NCBI RefSeq assembly: GCF_029626175.1
Contig: NZ_JARUBM010000002.1
Location: forward strand, 6,986,501 to 7,050,500
Origin: Micromonospora sp. WMMD1082
GTDB lineage: Bacteria > Actinomycetota > Actinomycetes > Mycobacteriales > Micromonosporaceae
DNA: 64,000 nucleotides
Direction: 5' to 3'
Shown here: positions 56,621 through 64,000 of the stretch, piece by piece
Layout of the letters: the number at the start of each line of letters is the position of its first letter
Numbering within the stretch: the first letter of the stretch is position 1
Translations under genes and position numbers: made by a program
The notes under the pieces: model-generated
Told to the model about the DNA's origin: nothing
The model's input: the letters and a program-made list of their open reading frames with translations, nothing else
Databases searched by the model: none

Positions 56621-56811
56621 CCGGCGCCCGGTGGCGCAAGAGCACCCGCAGCAGCGGCAACGGCGGTAACTGCGTCGAGGTCGCCGACAACCTTCCCGGC
56701 ATCGTCGGCATCCGGGACAGCAAGGACCCGACCGGCCCCGCCCTCGCGTTCGCGCCGGCCGCCTTCGTCGCGTTCGTCCGCACCGTGCAAGCGGACCGCT
56801 TCGGCGCCTGA
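56611..56811 (+). CDS. DUF397 protein
   Basis: 66 residues. The family motif ARWRKSTRSSGNGGNCVEVA and the conserved GIRDSKDPTGPALAF are present. DUF397 proteins (BldB and WhiJ-partner type) bind their cognate XRE regulator. The start overlaps the XRE 3' end by 10 bases, giving coupled translation. Confidence 0.93.
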   Translation: MDLTGARWRKSTRSSGNGGNCVEVADNLPGIVGIRDSKDPTGPALAFAPAAFVAFVRTVQADRFGA

Positions 56812-56831
56812 CCAGCCCCACACAAACGTCA

Positions 56832-56865
56832 CGCCCCGGCACCAGGTTTCCTCGGTGCCGGGGCG
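56832..56865. terminator. Terminator after the DUF397 gene and dnaE
   Basis: CGCCCCGGCACC (56832-56843) pairs perfectly over 12 bases with GGTGCCGGGGCG (56854-56865) around a 10-base loop, between the convergent DUF397 and dnaE genes. Confidence 0.8.
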
Positions 56866-56931
56866 CGCACTCGTCCCAAGGCTTTCAGGGGCCTGGACGA
56901 AGCCAGCGGGGCCCTGCGGTGCGGCGCCGGA

Positions 56932-59900
56932 TCAGCTGACGTTGGCCGGGCCGAGGACGCTCTTCAGGTCGGCCATCAGGGCGGTGGTCGCCGCCACCCG
57001 CACCGGGCTCAGCCGCAGGGTGGTGCTCCGGCTGCCGTTGAGCAGCTTGACGTGCACCTCGGCGTCGCCGGGATGCAGCACCAGGGTCTCCTTGAGCCGT
57101 TCCACCAGCGGTGGGGTGCAGCGGGTCACCGGAATGGTGAGGGTGACCGGCTTGTTCGCCGTGCTGGTGCTGATGTCGGGCAGGGACATGTCCATCGCCA
57201 TGATGCGTGGGGTGTCGTCGCGCCGGTCGACCCGGCCCTTGACCACCACGATCGCGTCCTCGGCGATGTACTGCCCGATCACCTCGTAGGTGTTCGGGAA
57301 GAACAGCGTCTCCACGCCACCGGCCAGATCCTCCAGGGTCGCCGAGGCCCACGCCCGGCCCTGCTTGGTGACCCGGCGCTGCACGCCGGAGAGGATGCCG
57401 GCGAGGGTGACCACCGCGCCGTCGGGCACGGTGCCCTCCTCGGAGAGGGCGGCGATGGTGGTGTCGGCCGCCGCGCCGAGGATGTGTTCCAGGCCGAACA
57501 ACGGGTGGTCGGAGACGTACAGGCCGAGCATCTCGCGTTCGAAGGCGAGCTTGTCGCGCTTGTCCCACTCCCCCTCGGCGATGATCGGCATGACCGTGGT
57601 GGTGGTCGCGGTCTCGGCGTCGCCGAAGCCCGCGCCGAACAGGTCGTACTGCCCGACCGCCTCCTTGCGCTTGACGTCGGCGTACGCGTCGATGGCGTCG
57701 GCGTGCACGGCGAGCAGGCCCCGGCGGGGGTGCCCCAGCGAGTCGAACGCCCCGGCCTTGATCAGTGATTCGATGGTCTTCTTGTTGCAGACCACCGCGT
57801 CCACCTTGGACAGGAAGTCGTAGAAGTCGGCGTACTCGCCCTTCTCGTCGCGGCAGCGCATGACCGCGGCGACCACGTTCGCGCCGACGTTGCGGATCGC
57901 GCCGAGGCCGAAGCGGATCTCCCGGCCGACCGGGGTGAACGGCCCGGCCGAGGTGTTCACGTCGGGTGGCAGCACCTGGATGCCCATCCGCCGGCACTCC
58001 GACAGGTACATCGCCATCTTGTCCTTGTCGTCGCCGACGGAGGTGAGCAGCGCCGCCATGTACTCGGCCGGGTAGTTGGCCTTCAGGTAGCCGGTCCAGT
58101 ACGACACCAGGCCGTAGCCGGCGGTGTGCGCCTTGTTGAAGGCGTAGTCGGCGAACGGGACGAGGATGTCCCAGAGGGTCTTGATGGCCTCGTCGGAGTA
58201 GCCGTTGCCCCGCATCCCGTCCCGGAACGGGATGAACTCCTTGTCGAGGACCTCCTTCTTCTTCTTGCCCATCGCCCGGCGCAGCAGGTCGGCCTTGCCC
58301 AGGCTGTAGCCGGCGAGGACCTGGGCGGCGCGTTGCACCTGCTCCTGGTAGACGATCAGGCCGTAGGTCGGGCCGAGGATCTCCTCCAGGGGCTCGGCCA
58401 GCTCCGGGTGGATCGGGGTGATCTCCTGGAGGCCGTTCTTGCGCAGCGCGTAGTTGGTGTGCGAGTTGGCGCCCATCGGGCCGGGCCGGTAGAGCGCCAG
58501 GACGGCGGAGATGTCCTCGAAGTTGTCCGGCTTCATCAGCCGCAGCAGCGAGCGCATCGGCCCGCCGTCGAGCTGGAACACGCCCAGGGTGTCGCCGCGG
58601 GCCAGCAGCTCGTACGTGGGCTTGTCGTCCAGCGGCAGCTTGAGCAGGTCGACCTTGCGGCCGTGGTTGAGCTCGATGTTCTTCAGGGCGTCGTCGATGA
58701 TGGTCAGGTTGCGCAGCCCGAGGAAGTCCATCTTCAACAGCCCGAGCGACTCGCAGGTCGGGTAGTCGAACTGGGTGATGATCGCCCCATCGGCGTCCCG
58801 GCGCATCAGCGGGATGTGCTCGATGATCGGCTCGGCCGACATGATGACGCCGGCGGCGTGCACGCCGGTCTGCCGGATCAGCCCCTCGATGCCCTTGGCG
58901 GTGTCGATCACCTTGCGCACGTCCGGGTCGGACTCGTACAGGCCACGGATCTCGCCGGCCTCGGCGTAGCGCGGGTGCTGCGGGTCGAAGATGCCGGTGA
59001 GCGGGATGTCCTTGCCCATCACGGCCGGCGGCATGGCCTTGGTGATCCGGTCGCCGACCGCGTACGGGTAGCCGAGCACCCGGGCCGAGTCCTTGATCGC
59101 GGCCTTCGCCTTGATGGTGCCGAAGGTGGCGATCTGCGCGACCTTGTCCTCGCCCCACTTGTCGGTGACGTACTTGATCACCTCACCACGCCGGCGCTCG
59201 TCGAAGTCGATGTCGACGTCCGGCATGGAGACCCGCTCGGGGTTGAGGAACCGCTCGAAGATCAGCCCGTGCGGGATCGGGTCCAGGTCGGTGATGCCCA
59301 GCGCGTACGCGACCAGTGAGCCGGCCGCGGAGCCACGGCCGGGACCGACGGCGATGCCCTGCGCCTTGGCCCAACCGATGAAGTCGGCCACCACGAGGAA
59401 GTACGACGGGAAGCCCATCTGGATGATGACGCCCAGCTCGTACTCGGCCTGCACCACGTGCCCCTGGGGGATGCCCTCCGGGTAGCGGCGGGCCAGGCCG
59501 GCGAAGGTCTCCTTGCGGAACCAGGACTCCTCGGTCTCCCCCTCCGGCACCGGGAAGCGCGGCATCAGGTTGTGGAACTCGAACATCCCGGTCGGGTCGA
59601 CCCGCTCGGCCACCAGCAGGGTGTTGCGGCAGCCCTCCAGCCAGGCGTCGGAGTTGTCGACGCCGCGCATCTCGTCGGCGGACTTGATGTAGTAGCCGCT
59701 GCCGCCGAACTTGAACCGGTTCGGGTCGGCGACGTTGCTGCCGGTCTGCACGCAGAGCAGCACGTCGTGCGCCTCGGACTGCGCCTCGTGCGTGTAGTGC
59801 GAGTCGTTGGTGACCACCGGCGGGATGCCGAGCTTGCGGCCGATCTCCAGCAGCCCCTTCCGGACCTTGCTCTCGATATCCAGGCCGTGGTCCATCAGCT

Positions 59901-60465
59901 CCAGGAAGTAGTTCTCCTTGCCGAAGATGTCCTGGTACTTCGCGGCGGCTTCGAGGGCCTGCGCGTCCTGGCCGAGTCGCAGCCGGGTCTGCACCTCGCC
60001 GGAGGGGCAGCCGGTGGTGGCCATCAGGCCGTCGGCGTACTCGGCGAGCAGTTCGGCGTCCATCCGGGGCCACTTGACGAAGTAGCCGTCGGTGTACGCC
60101 TTGGTGGTGAGCGTGAAGAGGTTGTGCAGGCCGGTCTTGTTGCGCGCCCAGATCGTCTTGTGGGTGTAGCCACCGCTACCCGAGACGTCGTCGCTCTTCT
60201 GCTCCGGCCGGCCCCACCGCACCCGCTGCTTGTGGAACCGCGACTCCGGCGCCACGTACGCCTCGATGCCCAGGATGGGGGTGACCCCGGCGGCCATGGC
60301 CTGCTTGTAGAAGTCGTTCGCGCCGTGCATGTTGCCGTGGTCGGTCATCGCCACCGCCGGCATCCCCTGCCGCTTGACCTCGGCGAACAGGTCCTTCAGC
60401 CGGGCCGCCCCGTCGAGCATCGAGTACTCCGTGTGCACGTGCAGATGCGCGAACGAATCGCCCAT
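56932..60465 (-). CDS. dnaE: DNA polymerase III alpha subunit
   Basis: 1177 residues from the ATG ([20 protein letters not shown]). The N-terminal PHP domain has HLHVHTEYS and [10 protein letters not shown] with metal-binding His residues, so proofreading activity as in mycobacterial DnaE1 is possible. The polymerase domain has the acidic motif [20 protein letters not shown] (about residue 420), and the C-terminal part carries HhH and OB-fold ([20 protein letters not shown]) and a tau-binding end. This is the main replicative polymerase, DnaE1-type. It is full length, with no intein. Confidence 0.97.
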   Translation of the reverse strand: MGDSFAHLHVHTEYSMLDGAARLKDLFAEVKRQGMPAVAMTDHGNMHGANDFYKQAMAAGVTPILGIEAYVAPESRFHKQRVRWGRPEQKSDDVSGSGGYTHKTIWARNKTGLHNLFTLTTKAYTDGYFVKWPRMDAELLAEYADGLMATTGCPSGEVQTRLRLGQDAQALEAAAKYQDIFGKENYFLELMDHGLDIESKVRKGLLEIGRKLGIPPVVTNDSHYTHEAQSEAHDVLLCVQTGSNVADPNRFKFGGSGYYIKSADEMRGVDNSDAWLEGCRNTLLVAERVDPTGMFEFHNLMPRFPVPEGETEESWFRKETFAGLARRYPEGIPQGHVVQAEYELGVIIQMGFPSYFLVVADFIGWAKAQGIAVGPGRGSAAGSLVAYALGITDLDPIPHGLIFERFLNPERVSMPDVDIDFDERRRGEVIKYVTDKWGEDKVAQIATFGTIKAKAAIKDSARVLGYPYAVGDRITKAMPPAVMGKDIPLTGIFDPQHPRYAEAGEIRGLYESDPDVRKVIDTAKGIEGLIRQTGVHAAGVIMSAEPIIEHIPLMRRDADGAIITQFDYPTCESLGLLKMDFLGLRNLTIIDDALKNIELNHGRKVDLLKLPLDDKPTYELLARGDTLGVFQLDGGPMRSLLRLMKPDNFEDISAVLALYRPGPMGANSHTNYALRKNGLQEITPIHPELAEPLEEILGPTYGLIVYQEQVQRAAQVLAGYSLGKADLLRRAMGKKKKEVLDKEFIPFRDGMRGNGYSDEAIKTLWDILVPFADYAFNKAHTAGYGLVSYWTGYLKANYPAEYMAALLTSVGDDKDKMAMYLSECRRMGIQVLPPDVNTSAGPFTPVGREIRFGLGAIRNVGANVVAAVMRCRDEKGEYADFYDFLSKVDAVVCNKKTIESLIKAGAFDSLGHPRRGLLAVHADAIDAYADVKRKEAVGQYDLFGAGFGDAETATTTTVMPIIAEGEWDKRDKLAFEREMLGLYVSDHPLFGLEHILGAAADTTIAALSEEGTVPDGAVVTLAGILSGVQRRVTKQGRAWASATLEDLAGGVETLFFPNTYEVIGQYIAEDAIVVVKGRVDRRDDTPRIMAMDMSLPDISTSTANKPVTLTIPVTRCTPPLVERLKETLVLHPGDAEVHVKLLNGSRSTTLRLSPVRVAATTALMADLKSVLGPANVS

Positions 60466-60652
60466 ACGGAGCCCCCCAGGTCGAATGATCGAGTCGGACC
60501 GCACCACCCTATCGCCGCCCCAAACCCCCCTCCACCACACCGCGCCCTCGCACCCCACCCAATGTGTCGATCATCGAGCCCGGGGCGTCGTCGTGTTGGG
60601 GACATCATTGGGCGGTAGACAATAGTGTGTGTCACACAGTATGGTGTGACGC
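60466..60652. promoter_or_regulatory. dnaE/padR divergent region with PadR-type operator
   Basis: The 187-bp gap is C-rich on the dnaE side. Just before the padR ATG, GTCACAC (60631-60637) and GTGTGAC (60644-60650) form a perfect inverted repeat with a 6-base centre, a likely autoregulatory PadR site. An imperfect palindrome with CCCAATG (60558-60564) and CATTGGG (60606-60612) encloses the middle part. Confidence 0.5.
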
Positions 60653-60994
60653 ATGGTCAGCGACGATGTCCTGCGGACACACCTTCAGGAGTTACGCCGG
60701 GGCACGGTGGTGGTGGCGAGCCTGGTCGCCCTGCGCCGGCCCGGCTACGGCTACGCGCTGCTGCAACGGCTGGCCGGGCATGGCTTCCCGGTCGACGCCA
60801 ACACCCTCTACCCCCTGCTGCGGCGGCTGGAGGAGCAGGGGCTCCTGACCAGCGAGTGGAACACCGAGGAGAGCCGCCCGCGCAAGTTCTACCGCACCAG
60901 TGAGGCCGGCGAGCAGGTGCTGCGCCGGCTGCTCGACGACCTCGCCGCCGTACAGACCTCCCTGGCCACCCTCATCGAAGGAGACACCCCATGA
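60653..60994 (+). CDS. PadR-family transcriptional regulator
   Basis: 113 residues. The winged helix (about 12-85) has VASLVALRRPGYGYALLQRL, the wing LYPLLRRLEEQGLLTSEWNT and PRKFYRTSEAGEQVLRRLLD. The length fits PadR-s1 proteins with a single C-terminal dimerisation helix. The stop overlaps the start of the membrane-protein gene (ATGA). PadR-HAAS pairs usually respond to envelope stress or small molecules; the signal here is unknown. Confidence 0.9.
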   Translation: MVSDDVLRTHLQELRRGTVVVASLVALRRPGYGYALLQRLAGHGFPVDANTLYPLLRRLEEQGLLTSEWNTEESRPRKFYRTSEAGEQVLRRLLDDLAAVQTSLATLIEGDTP

Positions 60995-61932
60995 CATCGC
61001 TGACCGACCGCTACCTCGCCGCCACCCTGCGCTCGGTGCCGGCCGGGCGGCGCGAGGAGATCGCCACCGAGCTGCGTGCCTCGATCGCGGACATGATCGA
61101 CGACCGCACCGCCGCGGGCGACGAGGCGCCGGCGGCCGAACGCGACGTGCTCAACGAGCTGGGCGACCCGGCGCAGTTGGCCGCCCGGTACGCCGACCGC
61201 CGGCTCCAACTCATCGGCCCCACCTACTACCTGGCCTGGCAACGCCTGCTGATCGTGCTGCTCAGCATCGTGCCCGCCATCGCCGGGGTGACGGTCGGCG
61301 TGGTCCAGGCCACCGTCAACGACAACCCGGCCGGTGCCATCGGCCAGGGCGTGGTCACGGCGCTCAACGTCGCGCTGCACATCACCTTCTGGGTGACGGC
61401 GGTCTTCGCGGTGCTGGAACGGCTCGGCACCCCGCTGCACCTGCCCGCGTGGAACGTCGACCAGCTCCCCGACGAGCCCAGCCAAGGAGACACCACGCTG
61501 ATCGACGTGTGCGCCTCGATCGTGTTCCTGGTGCTGTTCATCGCCTTCCTGCCGTGGCAGCACTTCCAGTCGGTGATCGGCGACGGCGACCGGTTGCCCA
61601 TCCTCGACCCGGCGCTCTGGACATCCTGGCTGCCGTTCTTCCTCGCCGTCCTGGTCGCCAGCACCGGGCTGGAGATCGCCAAGTACCGCGCCCGCCGGTG
61701 GACCTGGCCGCTGGTAGGCGTCAACGCCCTGCTCAACCTGGCCTTCGCGGTGCCGGCGATCTGGCTGCTGCTCGACGACCGGCTGCTCAACCCGGAGTTT
61801 GTCGCCCGCTTCGCCTGGCTCCGCGACGGCGGTCTGGACACCGTCGCCCGGATCAGCGTCGTCGCCATCGTCGTCATCTCCGTCTGGGACGTGATCGACA
61901 GCGTGGTCAAGGCGCGCCGGGCCCAGCGCTGA
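60991..61932 (+). CDS. HAAS-domain membrane protein (PadR partner)
   Basis: 313 residues. The N-terminal 75 residues (TDRYLAATLRSVPAGRREEI, then NELGDPAQLAARYADRRL) are a HAAS/DUF1700-like cytoplasmic domain. About six membrane helices follow, in two groups joined by LPAWNVDQLPDEPSQGDTT. In many bacteria HAAS membrane proteins bind and inactivate the PadR regulator encoded next to them. Co-translation with padR supports that. Confidence 0.85.
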   Translation: MTSLTDRYLAATLRSVPAGRREEIATELRASIADMIDDRTAAGDEAPAAERDVLNELGDPAQLAARYADRRLQLIGPTYYLAWQRLLIVLLSIVPAIAGVTVGVVQATVNDNPAGAIGQGVVTALNVALHITFWVTAVFAVLERLGTPLHLPAWNVDQLPDEPSQGDTTLIDVCASIVFLVLFIAFLPWQHFQSVIGDGDRLPILDPALWTSWLPFFLAVLVASTGLEIAKYRARRWTWPLVGVNALLNLAFAVPAIWLLLDDRLLNPEFVARFAWLRDGGLDTVARISVVAIVVISVWDVIDSVVKARRAQR

Positions 61933-62004
61933 CCCCGGCACCGATGCCGGCACTGAATGTCGCGGGCGGGACGCACGGCGGTCCCGCCCGCGCCGCCGTC
62001 CCGC

Positions 62005-62063
62005 CCGGTCGGCGAAGGCAGCCGGCGGGTCGGCGGAGGCAGGCGGCGGATCGGCGGAGCCAG
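62005..62063. repeat. Short GC-rich tandem repeat before lemA
   Basis: Three imperfect copies (62005-62021, 62022-62042, 62043-62063) of a unit like CGGCGGGTCGGCGGAGGCAG lie in the 215-bp gap before lemA. I see no promoter or other gene in this gap. Confidence 0.5.
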
Positions 62064-62147
62064 GTCGGCGCGACAGGCGGCAGCAGCACTGGACCGACGA
62101 ACGTACGATGATCAGCGGGACAACCGACGCGCACCGAGGGAGCGGCC

Positions 62148-62744
62148 GTGGAACTGATCATCGGATTGGTATGTCTGGCGTTGATCGTCGTGGCGGTACT
62201 CGGCTTCGGCGTCTCGATCTACAACGGGCTGGTCCGGGCCCGCAACGCGTACCAGAACGCCTTCGCCCAGATCGACGTGCAGCTCGTCCGGCGGCACGAC
62301 CTCATCCCCAACCTGGTCGAGACCGCCAAGGGCTACCTCAAGCACGAACGGGAGACGCTGGAGGCAGTCATCACGGCCCGCAATGCCGCCGTCAACGCGC
62401 AGGCCACCGCCGCGGCGGCCCCCGGTGACCCGGCCGCGATGCAGCAGCTCAGCGGCGCGGAGAACATGCTCACCGCCACCCTGGGCCGGCTGTTCGCGCT
62501 CTCCGAGGCGTACCCGGACCTCAAGGCCAACCAGAACATGATGCAGCTGTCCGAGGAGCTGACCTCGACGGAGAACCGGGTCGCCTTCGCCCGGCAGGCG
62601 TACAACGACGCCGTGATGGCGTACAACAACAAGCGCGAGGTGTTCCCGTCCAGCGTGGTGGCGGGGATGTTCTCCTTCGGGCCGGCCGCGCTCTTCCAGC
62701 CGGACGACCCGCAGCAGCGCCAGGCGCCGCAGGTCTCGTTCTGA
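62148..62744 (+). CDS. lemA: LemA-family membrane protein
   Basis: 198 residues from a GTG. An N-terminal membrane helix (IIGLVCLALIVVAVLGFGVS) leads into the LemA helical bundle: YNGLVRARNAYQNAFAQIDV, QLVRRHDLIPNLVETAKGYL, and ENRVAFARQAYNDAVMAYNN, ending FPSSVVAGMFSFGPAALFQ. The family is of unknown biochemical role. It is followed after 10 bp by an HtpX-like protease gene, a common pair that suggests membrane-protein quality control. Confidence 0.93.
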   Translation: MELIIGLVCLALIVVAVLGFGVSIYNGLVRARNAYQNAFAQIDVQLVRRHDLIPNLVETAKGYLKHERETLEAVITARNAAVNAQATAAAAPGDPAAMQQLSGAENMLTATLGRLFALSEAYPDLKANQNMMQLSEELTSTENRVAFARQAYNDAVMAYNNKREVFPSSVVAGMFSFGPAALFQPDDPQQRQAPQVSF

Positions 62745-62754
62745 TCGGGCCCCG

Positions 62755-64000
62755 ATGAACTTCTTCGAGCGGCAGCGCCAGGTACGCCGGCTGTCGACCC
62801 GGCTGGTGCTGCTGTTCGTGCTGGCCGTGGTCGGCATCGTGGTGGTGGTGAACCTCGCGGCGATCTTCGCGTTCAACGCCGCCTCCGCCGATCCCGGGCA
62901 GCTGGCCGGGCTCGTCGCGATGGTCACCGTGGCGACGGTCGCCGCGATCGGGCTGGCCGCGCTCGTGCGTACGCTGGCGCTGCGCGGTGGTGGTGGGAAG
63001 GTGGCCCGCGAGCTGGGCGGGGTGCCGGTGCCGCCGAACACCACCGACCCGGAGCTGCGCCGGCTGCGCAACGTCGTCGAGGAGATGGCGCTGGCCTCCG
63101 GCGTGCCCGTCCCCGAGGTCTACGTCCTGCCGGAGGAGACGGCGATCAACGCCTTCGCCGCCGGGTGGAGCCCGTCCGACGCGGCGGTCGCCGTCACCCG
63201 GGGCGCGTTGCAGCGGCTCAACCGCGACGAGTTGCAGGGGGTCATCGCCCACGAGTTCAGCCACGTCGTCAACGGCGACATGCGGCTCAACATCCGGCTG
63301 ATGGGCCTGCTGTTCGGCATCCTGTTCCTGACCGTGATCGGCCGGGGCCTGGCCCGCGCCGGCGTCATCGGCGGCGGTCGCTCGCGCGGCAACAACAGCG
63401 GCGGCAGCGCCGCCCCGCTGGCGCTGGTGGGGCTGGCCCTGCTGGTGGCCGGCTACGTGGGCGTGCTCGCCGGGAGGCTCATCCAGGCGTCGGTGTCCCG
63501 GCAGCGGGAGTACCTCGCCGACGCCTCGGCCGTGCAGTACACCCGCCAGACCGGCGGCATCGCCGGGGCGCTGAAGAAGATCGGCGGCCTGACCGACGGC
63601 TCCGAGCTGAAGTCGCCGAAGCGCGACGAGGTGGGTCACATGCTCTTCGGCGAGGCGGCCCGGACGTCCTGGTTCGCCACCCATCCCCCGCTGGCCGACC
63701 GGATCCGGGCCCTGGAGCCGTCGTTCGATCCGGCCGAGCTGCGCCAGCTGGCCCAGCGCTGGGCGGCGGCACCGCCGTCCGGCCGGCAGGAGGACGTGGC
63801 GATGGGGCTGGCGCCGGCCGCACCGGGAGCATCGGCCGCGCCGGCCGCCACCGGCGGGGTGGCGCCGGCCGGGCCCGCGCTGCCGACGGGCGACACCCGG
63901 GTACGCGTCGCGCCCACGGAGGTGCTGGGCCGGGTGGCCGCACCCACGGAGACCGCCTACACGCACGCCGCCGCGATCCTCGACCGGATCCCCGAGCCGC
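62755..64000 (+). CDS. HtpX-like M48 zinc metalloprotease, 3' end missing
   Basis: The frame is open to the right edge (415 codons visible). Two N-terminal membrane helices (about 16-42 and 48-72), then ASGVPVPEVYVLPEETAINA, the zinc-binding helix GVIAHEFSHVVNGDM (HExxH), two further membrane segments and the third ligand in SRQREYLADASAVQYTR. These are the features of M48B membrane proteases that degrade misfolded membrane proteins. The C-terminal Pro/Ala-rich stretch from about 345 is not part of the typical domain. The preceding lemA gene is the likely operon partner. Confidence 0.93.
   Translation, partial: MNFFERQRQVRRLSTRLVLLFVLAVVGIVVVVNLAAIFAFNAASADPGQLAGLVAMVTVATVAAIGLAALVRTLALRGGGGKVARELGGVPVPPNTTDPELRRLRNVVEEMALASGVPVPEVYVLPEETAINAFAAGWSPSDAAVAVTRGALQRLNRDELQGVIAHEFSHVVNGDMRLNIRLMGLLFGILFLTVIGRGLARAGVIGGGRSRGNNSGGSAAPLALVGLALLVAGYVGVLAGRLIQASVSRQREYLADASAVQYTRQTGGIAGALKKIGGLTDGSELKSPKRDEVGHMLFGEAARTSWFATHPPLADRIRALEPSFDPAELRQLAQRWAAAPPSGRQEDVAMGLAPAAPGASAAPAATGGVAPAGPALPTGDTRVRVAPTEVLGRVAAPTETAYTHAAAILDRIPEP

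Noticed and set aside
55378..56811. XRE-DUF397 locus as a defence or toxin-antitoxin island
   Set aside because: The domains match developmental WhiJ/BldB-type regulators, no toxin or nuclease fold is visible, and the flanks are ordinary core genes.
62005..62063. CRISPR-like repeat array
   Set aside because: The copies are adjoining, imperfect, have no spacers and no cas genes are present.

Overview
The window is high-GC actinobacterial chromosome. Gene order (ruvC-ruvA-ruvB-yajC-secD-secF-apt-rel; alaS-ruvX-mltG-aroE), GTG starts, ATGA/GTGA stop-start overlaps and many secreted enzymes point to Micromonosporaceae, most likely Micromonospora or a close relative. The genus is inferred, since no rRNA gene is present. 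I found no tRNA, rRNA, CRISPR array, prophage or insertion sequence.

Region 1 (1-12.65 kb, minus strand) is an exopolysaccharide locus. Its likely transcription order is O-acyltransferase, chain-length/co-polymerase protein with a dead kinase-like domain, Wzy-like polymerase, Wzx-like flippase, PAPS-type sulfotransferase, APH-like small-molecule kinase, then an Alg14/Alg13-like split glycosyltransferase and a GT2 that runs off the left edge. Upstream on the same strand are a secreted beta-propeller protein and a membrane-anchored GH26-like glycosidase. Together they suggest a sulfated (perhaps also phosphorylated and acylated) polysaccharide. This is the best candidate here for an undescribed system.

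Region 2 (12.9-24.5 kb): an AT-richer orphan peptidoglycan-binding secreted protein, then the housekeeping run aroE, mltG, ruvX, alaS, two small membrane proteins, a 970-residue Pro-rich single-pass membrane protein, and rarA.

Region 3 (24.5-33 kb): an ArsR-MFS pair under a striking palindromic operator, a sugar-nucleotide reductase-like SDR, aspS, a streptogrisin-like protease divergent from an SGNH hydrolase, and an HxlR regulator divergent from a thioesterase.

Region 4 (33-47 kb) is conserved core: hisS, a metallo-beta-lactamase hydrolase, two membrane cyclophilins (one apparently lacking catalytic residues), rel, apt, secF, secD, yajC and ruvBAC.

Region 5 (47-64 kb): a 3-hydroxybutyrate-dehydrogenase-like SDR with a GAF/PucR regulator, a TetR-MFS efflux pair, a secreted lysozyme-like protein, an SPFH protein, a class V aminotransferase, an XRE-DUF397 pair with a divergent CxxC protein, dnaE, a PadR/HAAS membrane module, lemA and an HtpX-like M48 protease cut by the right edge.

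Between genes there are several families of long dispersed palindromes. Three of them sit where the + strand switches from C-rich to G-rich.
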